This document shows positions 12,193-25,302 of a stretch of 64,000 nt of DNA, in pieces (position 1 is the stretch's first letter; each line of letters starts with the position of its first letter). A model generated the notes under the pieces. The model did no database searches. It saw only the letters and a list, made by a program, of their open reading frames with translations, and was not told the DNA's origin. Position numbers and translations under genes: made by a program. The stretch comes from Sistotremastrum niveocremeum HHB9708 (Eukaryota; Basidiomycota; Agaricomycetes; Sistotremastrales; Sistotremastraceae), in the NCBI GenBank assembly GCA_001630475.1, contig KV419397.1, positions 1,180,103-1,244,102 on the forward strand, in the 5' to 3' direction.

Positions 12193-13954
12193 ACTTTTCA
12201 CGTGCTTCCCCTAATCACCCATGTCGTCGTCCTCATCGCCCCCCTCCTCATCCAACACTCCTAGTAGACGATTACAAGCTCCCCGACGAAATTTCAACCC
12301 TTCGCAAAGATTCCCTGGTGTAATCTCTTCATCCGCCAAGTAACTCCCTCCCCATTCCTTCTTTCACTGTCAAGTCTATAGATATCGAAGCATGCCCCGT
12401 CGATTCTCGTCCCTCCGTTTTCTGACCTGTCATCTGCACGAGTAGCCATGAGCTTCACCGTCGCATTCCATAGTCGCACACTCCTTCGGTTCCTCTTGTG
12501 ACCAATCATTCTGATGAGGGTAGTTCAACTCGACTCCCTCGCTCCTCTGAGCCGATCTACCAGGCACGCTTTTCACCCTTCGCTTGTCTTTCTACGTCTC
12601 GTTCATGAGCTGTCCTTTTCTCCTCAGTTCCTGTTCTTCCTTGACTTGATTTTCACAGTCCTGCTGGCGTTCTATTCTCTACATTGCACTTCTCTCTTTG
12701 CGCTTTTACGAGCCTTCCATGCCTGTATCAACGGTATGCAGTGCTATCCCTTTACTCAACACTGGCACACAAACTACGAGTACTACTGCTTTTCACATTT
12801 CACTTCCCGGGCGTCACTTCGTCCTGTCTTCGACCACCTTCATTACGACATTGAATTTCATAGGTGAATGATTGGAAATTTTCGAGACGCCGAGCCCATA
12901 ATGGACGACTCCCCTGCGCAACTCTGCTCAAAACTCTTGTGTCAAGTTTGATTTCTCGAAGATGACTAGTGCACAGAAAGGTACATGCTCGTTCCATGTA
13001 TATCGCGTCGCACAACACCCGCATCTCACAATGAACGTTTCGTCAAAGAGGCGTTGGGCTACGAGGAGTACGAAGGATATCGTGGAGCGCATCAACAAAG
13101 TCTATGGATTTATAGAAGAGATAGCATTCAATCATAAGATGGTGCATGTGGGTAGGACATGTAATCAATCGATACAGCAATCTATTTCGGAAATTCAGGC
13201 TCAGTTATAATAAATCTCGGAAATCCACACACAGGCGCGTCTCAATTCTCAGTCCTCAGCTGATGTTCATCTGTTTCTCGACGAGGAGAAAACCGCAACG
13301 GTCTCTTGACACAACACATTGGATCACCCTCGGAGTGATTTTGCCCTCGCCAAGTGTACGATGACTTCGCGCTGTAGCCAGGCCGCGGGAGGACTTCTTG
13401 ATGTACAGCCAGTTCGCCTCGCAAATATTTCACCAGAATGTGTAAAAACTGGGGAAGGCAGAATAAAAATTCTATCGATTTCTATAGCGTCACTTTCATG
13501 TATGATTTCATGGTTACTGTGCTATTTTCGCTACTATTCTTTGCAACTCTCACCTAGGGAATCAACAAAACCGAACACATCCACACATTAGTGCGCGTTG
13601 AGGATAGACTCGCACAGGGGGCCAGAAATATAGCATATCCTCAGATTAGCAAAGCAAATCGGTGATTTGCTCCGTTTAAACCCGTTTTGGCCCACGCCAA
13701 GCCCAAGACCAGGTTAACACTGGAGGATGTGCAAGAGAAATAAGGAGAGAAAAGGCTTCCTCTGCTGTTCCACTCGCTCGCTACAGTCTCTCCAGAGTGT
13801 CCCTGTATGTCCCGATGTTTCTCCCCCACCATCTGCATGAGATCTTACGCTGACTCGCACATATTGCCATATACAGCATGTCACGCGGCACTGAATGTCA
13901 CAGAAGCACACGTAAGCGTTGCGATCACTGCTGCGCCTCGTGTTCCATCCAGCT

Positions 13955-14160
13955 AAAAATCGTCAGATACTGCAGCAGGCGGACACGGAAGAAGTAGTGG
14001 AGCAGGAGGAAATGGAGGAAACGTGAATTCCCAGCGAACTGGTGGTCCCATGACTATGATTACGGGAAATCAAAATGTCTACAACGGCCAAGATAACGGT
14101 GACTATGCAAGCTTCCTCCACTTGATCGATTTCATTGATCGAGATGCAGAACATATTTAT
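13955..14160 (+). pseudogene. Gly/Asn-rich coding fragment
   Basis: On the + strand the sequence reads as a Gly-rich segment (GGHGRSSGAGGNGGNVN) followed by TGGPMTMITGNQNVYNGQ and DYASFLHLIDFIDRD. It looks like a linker-plus-domain boundary of a larger protein. No start codon, partner exon or known domain is evident, so it is probably a remnant. Function not known. Confidence 0.35.
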
Positions 14161-15758
14161 ATGTCATGTTCGTGCCTGTCGTGGCTCTGTGGAGGGTTTA
14201 CATGGATCAGATCAGAATCGCGAGGATTTGCTGCTGGGCAAGGTCGGAATGGCAGGCAATGAAATGTGAGTTGATACCACTCAATTCCCCCATCGGCATG
14301 TCGAGTAAACTTGTTGATCAGAAAGCATCGCCCTCTTTCACCATTCTTGTTTCCCAGCTTCCCTTAATGCTACTCGGGAGAAAAGCCATGCTCCAACAAT
14401 CCCGTTCAGATTACTCGTCTTACGGTGTCGTTTTTGGAACCAGAGTGCAAGTGTATGATTTTTGGTTCCTGAGTAAATTTGTTGTCTCAAATCCTGCCAT
14501 TCTGCACCCCGGTAACTCTGAGACTCGAAGCATAAACAAAATTGCAGAGATTGACGCTGTTGGAGTACCCCAATGAGAAAATAATCGCACATTCTCAAGC
14601 GGCGGCGTATCCCTAGTTAACGGTTGTTTCTGTATCGCATCTCTTTGTCCGACTCCTATGCGTTCGGGTTGCGATCTGATCGAAGAGTCCTGCTTAGGTG
14701 GCGCGGCGTGAAAAAAGACGGAGTACGTGCTCAACACAGGAGTAAATTTCAGGTACATGCACCTCCAGTAATCAGGCTAATCGTCGATCATGCCGAACCT
14801 GATTCAGCCGAACAAAGCTGATTCCAGCCGACGAATTCAGTTCCGACAAGAGACAGTCGAGATATATTCCCAAAGTCAAGAACTGTGAGATCTTGTGATA
14901 GATCGAATGTGAGGCTTGACCTAGTTGGGCTAGATTGTCGTACATCCCGTCCATGTATACGTCTGACATTGTGGAAGGAGAGGGCAACTTGAGTAGAACG
15001 AGGAGTAGGACGGAGGGGTCAGAAAAGGGCGTGAGAACATGATTCCGGAGAAGACAACAACAATACGAATACATATAAGGAAGGTCTCTGAGTCGCTGGA
15101 AGCAAGCGTTTGCCTATCGGCGTCGGAGATTCGACATTATAGGTTTGGCCGGGGGAGAGCCGGAGATGACGTGTATGATTATGAGGGGATGGGCTGAAAA
15201 TTTGTGTTGAGCGATTCGAGCGGCGGAAAGGTACAGCGTCAATTGGCGGATGACCAAGGCGGTCACCCGGTCGCCGTAAGCGGCGAATTTAGGTTCCGAT
15301 GACATCGTTTCGATAACGTCAGAGCAATTCGAGTCCGAGCCTCACTCTCCACGAAGAGGTTAAAGTGGTGATGAGACGGACGATGCGGAGAAGGTATCTG
15401 AATCGGTTCGTACAGTTCATCGCTGTACGACGTGGTAGCATGCCGATGATCGAGATTGAGCTTCAAGGGAAGGAGAGGTAATGTCGACGTTGGTGGCTAT
15501 TGATGGGATATGAGATGAATGGGAGAAGGGGAGAGAGATGTTCGCCTTCGACGTTGATGTTGACTTGTCATTTGATGTCGATTTGGAACTCAAGTTGGAC
15601 TCGGATTCAACAAGATGTGATTCGCGATAGGACAAGCGCCCAATGATGGATGATGGATGGAGAAATTCAGAGCTGAATTGCTTTGGTTTATATCGCGTGT
15701 CAGCACGGCGAATGTTGGGTGCAGGCTGAATGTGATATTGTACGTTCGGCGATGTAGA

Positions 15759-17473
15759 TCATAATCCGATCGAATTCGGAGGTTGCGGAGGTCCTTCATA
15801 AGGTCTATAAACCTCATCATCCCACGATTCTACCCAACGCACGGTCAGCATACATCATCAACACAACACAACACAACACAACACAAGAGAGGGGAGAGGG
15901 GGACGTACCTTCTGTTATATGCGTCCATCCTAGATATAGGATTGCTATTGAGAGTGTGTTGAGGAGTGTTGCTATAAAGGCGCCGTCTATTTTGGCTTTT
16001 GTACCCTGTCGATCAAAGTTGGAGGTTAGTAATTTGATCGAGACGACGTGAGGAATGGAAGAACGGGAGAACGGAAAACCGTAGGAAAAAAGGTCAGAGG
16101 ACGAAGGAAAGGAGGGGGAATTATTCGAAGAGAGAATGGAAAGAAGTAGACGTGTGCAGAAGTGTGTGTATGCCGGCATTGATGTATCGGACAACGGAGA
16201 AGCATAGTATGCGATCGTGAGAGTGAATAACGAGGGAAGAACGAAGAACAGAGTAGGCGAGGAGGAAGGAGATAAGAGGGACGGAGAGGTAGGAGGAAGT
16301 ACCTGACATATAGTCCGAGAGAGGATGTAGAAGTCGAGTTGGGCAAGTACGAATATTGCAAGCGACAGAACGAAGTACCCTTATCATCCGTCCAATACAT
16401 GTAAGTCGCAATAAGCAACCGAAGGAAGTAGGAAGGAGGACGTACAAACAGGCGGAATCTCTTGAAGAACATGCAGGATCACCCAGAGCATGATACCAAA
16501 ATAAATCAACGTCGCTCTATCAACCATTCATCATATCTCAAAGAAGATGGAAGGAGAGGATGACGTACGCTGCAGGCCAAATTTGAGTGAGTACGAATAA
16601 AGGGATGGAGAGGAGATCTTGAGGTGGATCTGAGGGTCCGAATGTGGATGTGATGGAGAGGGCGATGTCGAGGGATATGTAGGTTGTTAGGATGAATAAT
16701 GCGCTTGAAATTGTATACATCGGCTACCCACCACCCGTCCATCAGCATGAGCCCCGAGACTTCGAAGGAAGGGAGTAGGGGGGAGGAAGGAGGAGGGCTT
16801 ACGATTACAGAAGAAAGAGATCCATCATCTATCCATTGAGTAGATACGATTCCGAACCATAATAGAACGAAGAAGAGTGATACGACGAGCCCGGCATGGA
16901 GGGATGTGAGCACCACGAGTGGGAGAGAGGATTGGGAGAGGAGAGAGGAGGATGTTAGGATTTGGAGGGGGAGGGAGAGGGCGTAGAGGAGGAGGAAGGT
17001 GCGGAATTCGATTCGGCCTGTGATCACATCACGTCGGCGTCAACTTTAGTCGAAGAAGCGAAGAGAAGGGAAGGAGCGAAGGGAGGAGGGGAGGAGGGGA
17101 GGAGGAGACGTACCGACTGCTGCGCTCCGATGAGATACGCGGGTGATCAAGAAAAGAACCCAGATAAAGCAGAATACACAGCTAACAATCAACGCTACGT
17201 TCCCATCACTCCTTCCTCCTCCTCCTTCGAACGTAGATGGATGATGGATCCGATTGATGGCACAAGGCGGGTTGAATCCTACTGGTGCTGAAGTCAAATC
17301 AGATGAAGGAGGGAGGAGGATTGAGGGTGCGTGTCGGGATATCTATGGGATTTATCAGTTTGTGGAGGAATAGGGGAGGGGAGGGGATTGACTTGGCGGA
17401 TGAAGAGATTGCACCATGGGAGGGGGGAGTCTTTGCATAGTCGAGCAAATGAACCGAATTTTGTACCGCTCAT
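15759..17473 (-). CDS. CHS7-type chitin synthase export chaperone (copy 1)
   Basis: Eight exons read right to left: 17473-17393, 17342-17114, 17017-16803, 16723-16569, 16516-16446, 16379-16303, 16005-15909 and 15829-15759; about 331 residues. The sequence matches the Chs7 family: an N-terminal FGSFARLCKDSPLPWCNLF, then about seven hydrophobic segments with family landmarks HRSAAVGRIEFRTFLLLY, FGPSDPPQDLLSIPLFVLTQ, LAQLDFYILSRTIC and GTKAKIDGAFIATLL. Chs7 proteins are ER membrane chaperones needed for export of chitin synthase. The gene at 31362 is a paralogue with six of eight exon lengths identical; exon 2 is 9 nt longer here and exon 8 is 24 nt longer. Both end NSIGL. A CACAA microsatellite lies in the last intron. 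Confidence 0.9.
15860..15886 (+). repeat. ACACA pentanucleotide microsatellite
   Basis: About five copies of the pentanucleotide ACACA/CACAA in tandem, inside the last intron of the CHS7-like gene, so it should not affect the protein. Likely length-polymorphic. Confidence 0.75.
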
Positions 17474-17557
17474 ATTGTCAAGGTCGAAGAGGAGAGGAAG
17501 GCTCTAAGACCGACGACGACGACATGGGTGATTAGGGGAAGCACGTGGAGAGTAGAG

Positions 17558-17800
17558 TCCGGGTTCCGAGGAGCGCCCGGAATCGGTAGACGCTCGCGGG
17601 AGTAAATCGAGATCGGGGACTGACAAGAGCGTCGACTGATCACTCTTGGCTTGACGGCTGTCTCAGAGGTCTCTCTAGCCTTTTCGTTCGCACCCAGTCT
17701 GTTGATGAGGGGACAAACCACTCTATGGTCTGTTGCTTCAATGTTCAGCACGACGTGTTCTGATAAGGCCACGTCATCCGACTCAGACTAGTACATCCGA
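17558..17800 (-). repeat. Dispersed TGACGTGG repeat, inverted full copy
   Basis: Read on the minus strand it has GGATGACGTGGCCTTATCAG, CGTGCTGAACATT, AGACCATAGAG, then GCGTCTACCG and GGGCGCTCCTCGGAACCCGG, colinear with 11961-12192. It begins about 85 bp upstream of the CHS7-like ATG at 17473, so it may lie in that gene's promoter. Confidence 0.6.
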
Positions 17801-17840
17801 AATCGTCATCAGGAAACGCGCAAAATTGCAATCACGCGTG

Positions 17841-17870
17841 GACGGGTTTGGACGGGTTTGGACGGGTTTG
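17841..17870 (+). repeat. 10-bp tandem repeat, three copies
   Basis: GACGGGTTTG is repeated three times without change. No gene overlaps it. Confidence 0.85.
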
Positions 17871-18006
17871 AGCGTATTTGAGCCCGCCAAGCGAGGGACT
17901 TAGCCATTTTCCGCGACGCGTCTTGCTCTCCCTCCTCATAGCGCTGGCTTTCAAGCCTGTGACTGGGTGTGACATGTTCGTCTTCAACCGCCACGTCAAC
18001 GTTATT

Positions 18007-18033
18007 CAAGGCTCAAGGCTCAAGGCTCAAGGC
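18007..18033 (+). repeat. 7-bp tandem repeat, three to four copies
   Basis: CAAGGCT is repeated in direct tandem, ending in CAAGGCCGCC. A second short tandem repeat lies 140 bp to the left. Confidence 0.8.
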
Positions 18034-18954
18034 CGCCGACACTGTCAGCCCTCAAGAGCGCGTGAATGCTATAATGAAGTCTTTTCTACTCGCAAGCTCA
18101 CTCGTGCTCTCGACCCAATCCTCCGACTCGCCTTCGATTTATCACCATCTTTTCGTTCGGTCAATTGATTGTCGATTCATGGGCAAGGTGTCAGCGGTAT
18201 GCCATCTTCAGTTGCATCTGTGAATCTTCGCATTGTCATGGTGTATCTTATACTCTTAGCTGGATTGAAGCTGCCCGCAATCTACTCGTGAAAAGCATAC
18301 ATAAGTCATGTTTCATTCTGTCTTTTCTTCAACTTCACCTACTTTTCGCAGGCAATCATCCAGTTCTGGAGCGCGCTGATTCTAGAGATTCCGCTTCAAG
18401 ATCAGTAGCGATGTTGACGAGAGGTTGAACCTGATTCAATGTAAGTCAGGCAACGTTTCTAGGCTCCATGTCATTTTCTGATATGATCGCGCAGGATTCT
18501 CTCGCAAAATACTGTCACATCAATCTTGAACATCAAACTGCCCATTAGCAAGAACGTCGGTGTTTCCGTCAACGCGCAAGGGAACAGACGAGGGATGAAA
18601 GTGAGCTTCTTCTCGAAATGTGTTATTGCGGGTTCCTGTAGTAAGTCACTGGCCAAATAGTAGTACGAGCTGGATTTATATCTACTCTAGTTTCGTTTAG
18701 TTGGTTGTACTAGTGTTGTATTCCATAGATGACAATATATGTGTATTGGTTCTATTCTATAATTTTCCGACTATCTGTCTGAGCGCAATCGTGGACGAAT
18801 GAGCCTGATCTAGGCTGCCAGACCCATTTACAGAGCCTGTCACGCTCTCTCCGTGGTCGAGCGTGATTCTGACTACCCCCTCCATCGAGCGTGGATGCGC
18901 TTGAGCGGCCGTGATTGACCTCGATCGGCGTTTTGCGGGTTTCCTGATGGTCTT

Positions 18955-19425
18955 CAGCTGGATGACGGTATGATAACTCTCTCCATTCCTCGTGCGGACT
19001 CGCCACATGAAGCCAAGTCTCTGTAGCTCTGATATTGAGCACAGCATGATTTTCTCGCGCCACGTCATCCGACTCAAATCGCTACGTCTCTCAGATTCTC
19101 TTCCCATTTTTGGCTGGACGACCGTATGACAGCTCTCGATTCCTCCTTCTCACTAGACATGACGATAAAGCGCTCTCCAGGCCCCTGCAGCTCCGTTCTT
19201 GAGTACGGCATGTTCAGTAGAGGGGGGGCCAGTCATCCGATTTGAAGTCGCCTGCATCCGGCGTCCTCGTAGTGGATGTCATATCGAGAGCTGACGACTT
19301 CGAGCTGTACGCCATACTCCTTTCTCGCGTCATAGTAAACTATTCCTCTCCCAGATCTCTGCTTGCTGTCTTTTGCTACACTGCATCTGCTAATAAGAGC
19401 ACGTCATCTGACTCGATTCACTTGA
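18955..19425 (-). repeat. Three degenerate tandem copies of the dispersed repeat
   Basis: Read on the minus strand, cores lie near 19060-19075 (GGATGACGTGGCGCG), 19225-19240 (GGATGACTGGCC) and 19395-19410 (CAGATGACGTGCTC). The first two are each followed by a similar segment containing CTGTAGCTC-type and CTGGATGACGGTATGAT-type sequence. Spacing between cores is about 160-170 bp, suggesting tandem multiplication of part of the element. Confidence 0.5.
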
Positions 19426-22400
19426 ACGTCTGTGCGCTCTGGTGTCATCATTGACAAACATCTTTGGAACTGACGCGCTCAGTTTTGATCTAATCGCCCT
19501 TCCATCCCTCTGTCCTTCCATCCTCCTCCACCAAGAAATTCATCGCTCTCGTGCGACTACGATAATTGATGTGGATCGTTCGCCAATTCGCGGAAAGAAA
19601 AATCGACTCGGTTTCAACTTTCAAGACCACGTGTCCGCGATACAGGGTGGAGATACTAGTCAGCTATGTTGATTCTGCTTTCCGAAGAGCATTTACTAAC
19701 GAGACCACTTCCTGTCACTCAGAGGGCTAATTTTGCCTATGCAATTTGTTATCGCCCCCGCTGTTTTCCCAGAGCCCACAACGTCAATCCATAGCGGTCT
19801 TTAGATTGTTTTCTACGTTCTCTCATCTCATGGACCGCATACAGCAAGTCATCGATCTCCCGTCGCGTTGTCCTCGACTACAACTAACAACTAGCAACAA
19901 TTCTATCCTCGTTACCGGGAAATACAGAGGGTCCCATCAGGAATACTTCGCTAGAGGAGAGGCCGTTTAAGAGTGCGAGATATGCATACGAAGATCGACC
20001 GGAGGAAGGAGGCGAGTGGAGTGCAGTGATATGAATGCGAAGATGATTGGACCACTGGGAGAGGCGAAGACGACGAATTCGAAGATGAGTCTCATTCCGC
20101 GGTTCACCATTCGCGCGGAATTCATCTTGACTTCTAGACGCCACCTCCTCCTTCCGTTCTACTGGTATGTTTCTAGACTCATCGGCAATCGCCTGAATAT
20201 GCTTCCAAAACAGATATATCATGCGACGGATGAGGTTCGATGTTGGGATTCTGGGAAAGGTGACGGGTGCTGTCACTTGTGTTGTGTTGGCCGATTTACG
20301 ATTTGCGATGTGAAGGTGATCATGATTGGTGCGGCGGGATTGAAGTCTGATGTTTTCATTCTTCGATTCCGGTAGTACCGATGCTTTATGAATCGCTGAT
20401 GTGATACGAGTGATATAGCGGCTTGATCACGTTCTGACGATGTCGTCTTGGTTCTATTTGATGATTCACTCTGGGGGTGCGGTGGATGTGCGAAATTGAT
20501 TCGCTTTTGGAATTCCCTTTTACTTTTCGTCACCGCCTGTATGTTCGACCAAAAGAAGAAATCTGTCCCAAGACTCCCAAAGAATCGTCTATCGGGGGGC
20601 GAAAAATGTATTTTTGAATTTATTTGCTAGAGAAAGTGTTCCGAAATTCTTTGCGACGAGGGACGGGATACTTTCTAAGGTCTCAATTTCCACTGCCGTA
20701 GCAAGGAACTGGGGCTTTGTTGGAGTTAGGACATTGGAACTCAGCTTTTCGGAGCAGACAACCGGATCAAACCAAACCTTAACATGTAAACAGCAGCTCC
20801 CAGCCGAGACTGTAGTACATGGTCTGTGCACGATGAACAACCAAACACAACGCTCGTTCGGCCTGAGAATTTATGGGAAACGTGCCGTTACCGTGATCCT
20901 ACAACATCTTGGAGAGCACCGAGTGCCACAAACCACTTACCCTGAGCGATAAAACTCCCAAAATTCGCATTTCTTAATCCAAGTGATACAGAATTATATC
21001 TCGACATAAATCCCGCTTTAACGGCTCCCTATGTCACCTAATGCTCAAGTTCCGGGGATTGACATGAGTATTGGTCGATAAAATAATCGCACTGGCACTG
21101 GCACGTCGTGCTGATTATATTACTGTATATTCAGGAACGGGATTTGGGGGATCCGGAGTTCGAGGAGGGACTGGTGGTCGTGGGGGAAACATTACTATAC
21201 ACGTCGGAAACATTATTATATGTGATCACCGTGGTCATAGAGTTCGCACACCGACCCAGAATTCCGCACGAAGGAGGTGTGAGTGGCCACGCCGCCTCTC
21301 CTCGCACTACGTTCTCATTGATGGATAAATTATACAGGGCGCCGATTTTGGTGGTGTCCGTATTTCGGAGTCTGCGGTGAAGATCGTGTCCGGAATGAGA
21401 GCGAAGAGAATCTGGACGGCTTTCATTAGACGGTGAGCATAACAACCCTTTGATAAATAAACAAATGATTCATGGTGATACACCTGGCCTTCAAGCACTC
21501 GATCGACTGTCACGGTTGCGACATATCTGTTGATCTGTTGAATTGTTGAACCTTCCCCGTTCTGCTTTCCTTGCTTACATGTACTTTCCCGTAATTATAT
21601 CGTGGAGTTACGATTGATGTCTGTCCTGGAGTCTGTGATTCATCTTGGTGCAGCATGTGCTCGATTTGTTGTATTTTGGAATTGGAATACGGAGACTTCT
21701 TATAACGTCGCGCCAGACAAGGTTTATGGGCAGCCGAAATATTATGGAATCGCCTAAACAAAATCCGTCGAACATGAGAATATGTCAGCTCTGGAGCGGC
21801 TTCATTATGCCGAACGTAAAAAAAGTCAGTCAGAAAGCAAAGACAATTCACGGAAGTGTCACCTTCCAATAGTCTCGGTCAGATCCACCATGTAGGCTTT
21901 CGCATGGAACGGAGGGATCGGAGGTTCGACTGGATGATCCTCGAGATTATCCTTCCTTCAATAGATATCGTTGGCTCTAAGAAGAATAGTGTAGACCGAA
22001 ACCAGGATCACAGAGCCTATTACACATTATTACAATCAGTGTCCATGGTTAGACGAGAAAATATTGAACCGTCAAAGAATCACACCTTTCAAATTTACGT
22101 AACTGAGTCCTACGACCAAGGGTTATCAAGAAAAAATTGAACGACTGATTAACGTGAGCATCGAGATTGAGATTATAGAAAGGATGAAGCCCCGTCACAT
22201 CAGGCCCTCATTGTGCTGCCTTACCGGATTTGAAGCGATATAGGGAAGTTCGTCTCACGATTTTCTGCAGGCTTCGTAGGAAGAGAAGAGCTGAGAGTTA
22301 CATGAGGATCGCGGAAAGGAACTAGGCGCTCGTAGTGGGAGAAAATATCGATTGGGTAATGGATGAGACGAACTGTTGGCTAAGCATTGGTGATAATTTG

Positions 22401-22944
22401 ATGAAGGATATCAATAGTTCCACCATCTCCGTTTTATACTGTTGAGCTCTCGTTGAACGGAACCGTTTGCCACAGTCCTCGTTTTCTCTTCGCGGCGCTA
22501 CCTCAAGGTTGCTCCCAGTTCGGTTTGTAGAGATATTCCTGTCGCATTGAGTGGAAGGAGATATACAGAGAATAAATGATCGCAGTGCTGTTGTGAGGAT
22601 AAGATTTGAATCGAGCTGAGTACGTGGTAGCCTGGTAGGTCGTGGACAAGCTCACGCCAACTTCCGTTTACGTAATCGCAACTTCCTTTGACGGAACCAT
22701 CAACTCGATCACGTGCTGGCTCAACGCTTTCTTCCAAGTACTCTCTGGTCTGCCCTTGCGACAAACTCGTACTTCAGCCAAGTCTTGAATAGACTTTATA
22801 TACCGCCGCTTTATTCCTGCTTGTCAATCTTGTCCTCATCGCATCCGTTGCGTCTCTTGTCGACCAGGGTGAGTTGTCTTGAACGGCACCACACGTTACG
22901 GTCCTGACAGAATATATCACAGCCTAAGGAGGCTGGTACTCTGA

Positions 22945-24842
22945 ATGAAAGAGGACAGAATGGAGACTCGGCGACTTGATTCGTCATTCCCGAGCGAGAT
23001 GCTCGGCATGATCTTTGGACACCGTCACGAAGATATCTTCTACGCGCAGATGGAACCAGCCTGCTCGGAATTTCGAGGGTATAAAGATTATCAATGCTTA
23101 CGGGACTTGTTTGACCTGACACATGTGTACGTTCCTGTGCAATTTCCCAAATTCGAATCTTAGTAACAAGACTCATGGCAGATGTTCGAGATGGAGAGAA
23201 ATTGCGCTAGCCAATCCCGCACTGTGGGCTACTATATCCCTTTCGTGGCCAATGGAAACAATCGAGATGTTCATCGAGCGCGCTAAGGCCGTCGGCCTGA
23301 GATTCTTCCTAAACCTTTTCTCAGGTCCCAGACCTCGACCCAACGCTAATAATATGACAACAGACGAACTCGAGACTCGCGGGGCACTTATATCTCGCCA
23401 CGTGCCTCGGATTCACGAGATATACCTACATGATCGTCGGGAACTGGATCATATTGGTATTGGAGTCGTGAGCCTGCCGATATCCGATCTTTCCAGTCTT
23501 TATCTTCCCATCGTGAACTCTGAAGCGCCGACCCTCAAGAAAGTGACGATCATGTCAGACCGAAGATCATCGTCACCTATTGATGACAACAAGATTCAGC
23601 AACTTTTTCTTCGCCATGCGCCTAACTTGACGCATGTCCGTCTCAAAGGAGTCCACATCAAGCTTTATGACGCACCTTTCACGGCGCTCACCACTCTTCA
23701 CCTCAGTACCCGCGGAAGAGAGGAGATCCTTTACGCCCTGAAAGATATCCCAGTCATATTGGCTCAATTCCCAAGCCTCGAAGAACTACACCTAACTCAT
23801 CCATATGCTCTCCATCCGTTGGATTCCGTTATGTTCGACGACCAGTCGACGTATACACATATCGTGTTACCCTACTGCAAGGTCCTTCAATTTTCTGGGA
23901 TGCACACGAGCCAGATGCTATATCTCCTTGAGAACATCAAAGCCCCTTCGCTTCAAAGTTTGCGGATGCTCCCTGCGGATTATATCCACATGCATCCGGA
24001 GGAAAGCCTACTTCCTAATTTTCCGAGCTGGCTTCATGGATTTCTCCGAGACGTCCCAAGTCTAGATATTGCCTTTCAGGCGGGACGAGTTTACCTCGAA
24101 TTTGAGTTCGAGAGGGATGAAGTACCGTGTAATTGGAAATTCCAGCTGCGCAAATTTCCTGACGTGCAGGACCTCAATTTGTGGCTTACTAAGTTCAAAG
24201 GGAATCTCGATATTCTCAACCCGGAGGAACTTCATGTTACTCAAGGACCGCTTTGGGGTAGCGGAGAGTATTGGGAGCCTTCCTTGAGTGTGTGGCGTGG
24301 GATTCTGGAGACACTGACACGGTTGAGAGTTGTCACGGCGGGATTGGATAATTGGATGAACAATTTCTTCCTTGCGCTTGGTGATGAGGATGGTTTCTGT
24401 CCTTCTCTGGAAGAAATCGAGATACACGGAGCGCAATTTGATGGAGATTCAGTAAGGCGCATGTTGATGCGACGCCAGGGGAACGGCCAGAGACTGAAGA
24501 AACTCGTTCTGGATATTGAGCCACGCAGATTCCGTCCGAAGAAAAACTCCGACAATCATCTATTGGACGAGTTGGGTGATCAATGCTATCAAGATCCTTT
24601 GGAACTCGTGGATGAATTCGTAGGCGATACGAGATTCTTCTATGGTGTGGTTTCACCCCCTCCGAAGGTAGCTAAAGAATTCAGGTAGGAACAAACCGTT
24701 TTATCAACCAATTGTCAATCTGATTGTTTTTTTTTTACAAATTAGTCCGGAGATGCTTAGACTTATGAGTAGTCCGGGGATGGTTGCACAGATGTTTGAG
24801 AATCTTGCGAGCGTTCAACAAGATGACAATGTCGCGCTCTGA
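22945..24842 (+). CDS. F-box protein with leucine-rich C-terminal region (copy 2)
   Basis: Exons 22945-23126, 23182-24684 and 24746-24842 give about 593 residues. The F-box reads SSFPSEMLGMIFGHRHEDIF, then CLRDLFDLTHVCSRWREIA and NPALWATISLSW across the first join. The long second exon carries irregular leucine-rich segments such as HAPNLTHVRLKGV, FTALTTLHLSTRG and FPSLEELHLTHP. The last exon adds an acidic end with EMLRLMSSPGMVAQMF. The expected role is substrate recognition in an SCF ubiquitin ligase; the substrate is unknown. Compared with the gene at 3936 it has fewer introns and a longer C-terminus. A run of T precedes the last acceptor. Confidence 0.85.
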
Positions 24843-25302
24843 TCGAATCGAAGTCGTGTTCTTACTCCGAGTCCGAGTCTCCCTACGAAATGTTACGGAC
24901 TGTCACTCGAAAGGTTCGAAATTATGAATCAACAGGGCCTGATTATTTCTGGGTATGAGAGGATTGTCAAACGATATCGACATCTAGACGAGGCGACCGG
25001 GGTGACCTCAAGCCTCTCGAGACCGAGAAGCGCCCGTTATTAAACGCGCGATGGGAGCAATGTGAACGATCGGGGGTACCAGTAGTCTTCTCAGTGGATG
25101 TCATATCTGAACTCGCAAGCTGACTGTTTTGCGCTATCGCATCCTCATTTCACCCTCCTCTACTCTCGTCGACTTATTTGATTGATAGTCCGCCGCAGTC
25201 AATATTTTCCGACCCCAAGACATATATAGTACCAAAACGACGATCCCTAAAACACATACAACTGATCAAATACGACGAGGAGAAAAGCAATAAATCTGCC
25301 GA
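24843..25302. other. Intergenic with a repeat end
   Basis: No gene is supported. GAGAAGCGCCCGTTATTAAA followed by CGCGCGATGGGAGC near 25027-25062 resembles the right end of the dispersed repeat; the TGACGTGG core is not present here. Confidence 0.4.

Larger units (their letters stand above)
10484..15758. other. Gene-poor stretch with degenerate repeats
   Basis: More than 5 kb without a gene I can support. Open frames are short and give no recognisable domains. The notable content is copies of a dispersed repeat near 11070-11160, 11235-11275, 11650-11720 and 11961-12192, with a possible weak copy near 10635-10690, plus a Gly-rich coding-like fragment near 13955-14160. Confidence 0.5.
17474..22944. 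other. Gene-poor stretch with repeats
   Basis: About 5.5 kb without a supported gene. It holds inverted copies of the dispersed repeat at 17558-17800 and 18955-19425 and two short tandem repeats near 17841 and 18009. Minus-strand frames around 20050-20280 and 21300-21450 include hydrophobic segments (RLIFEFVVFASPSGPIIFAF, AVQILFALIPDTIF), and the + strand near 21150 encodes a Gly-rich run. These might be fragments of a decayed membrane-protein gene, but no exon chain could be assembled. Confidence 0.4.
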
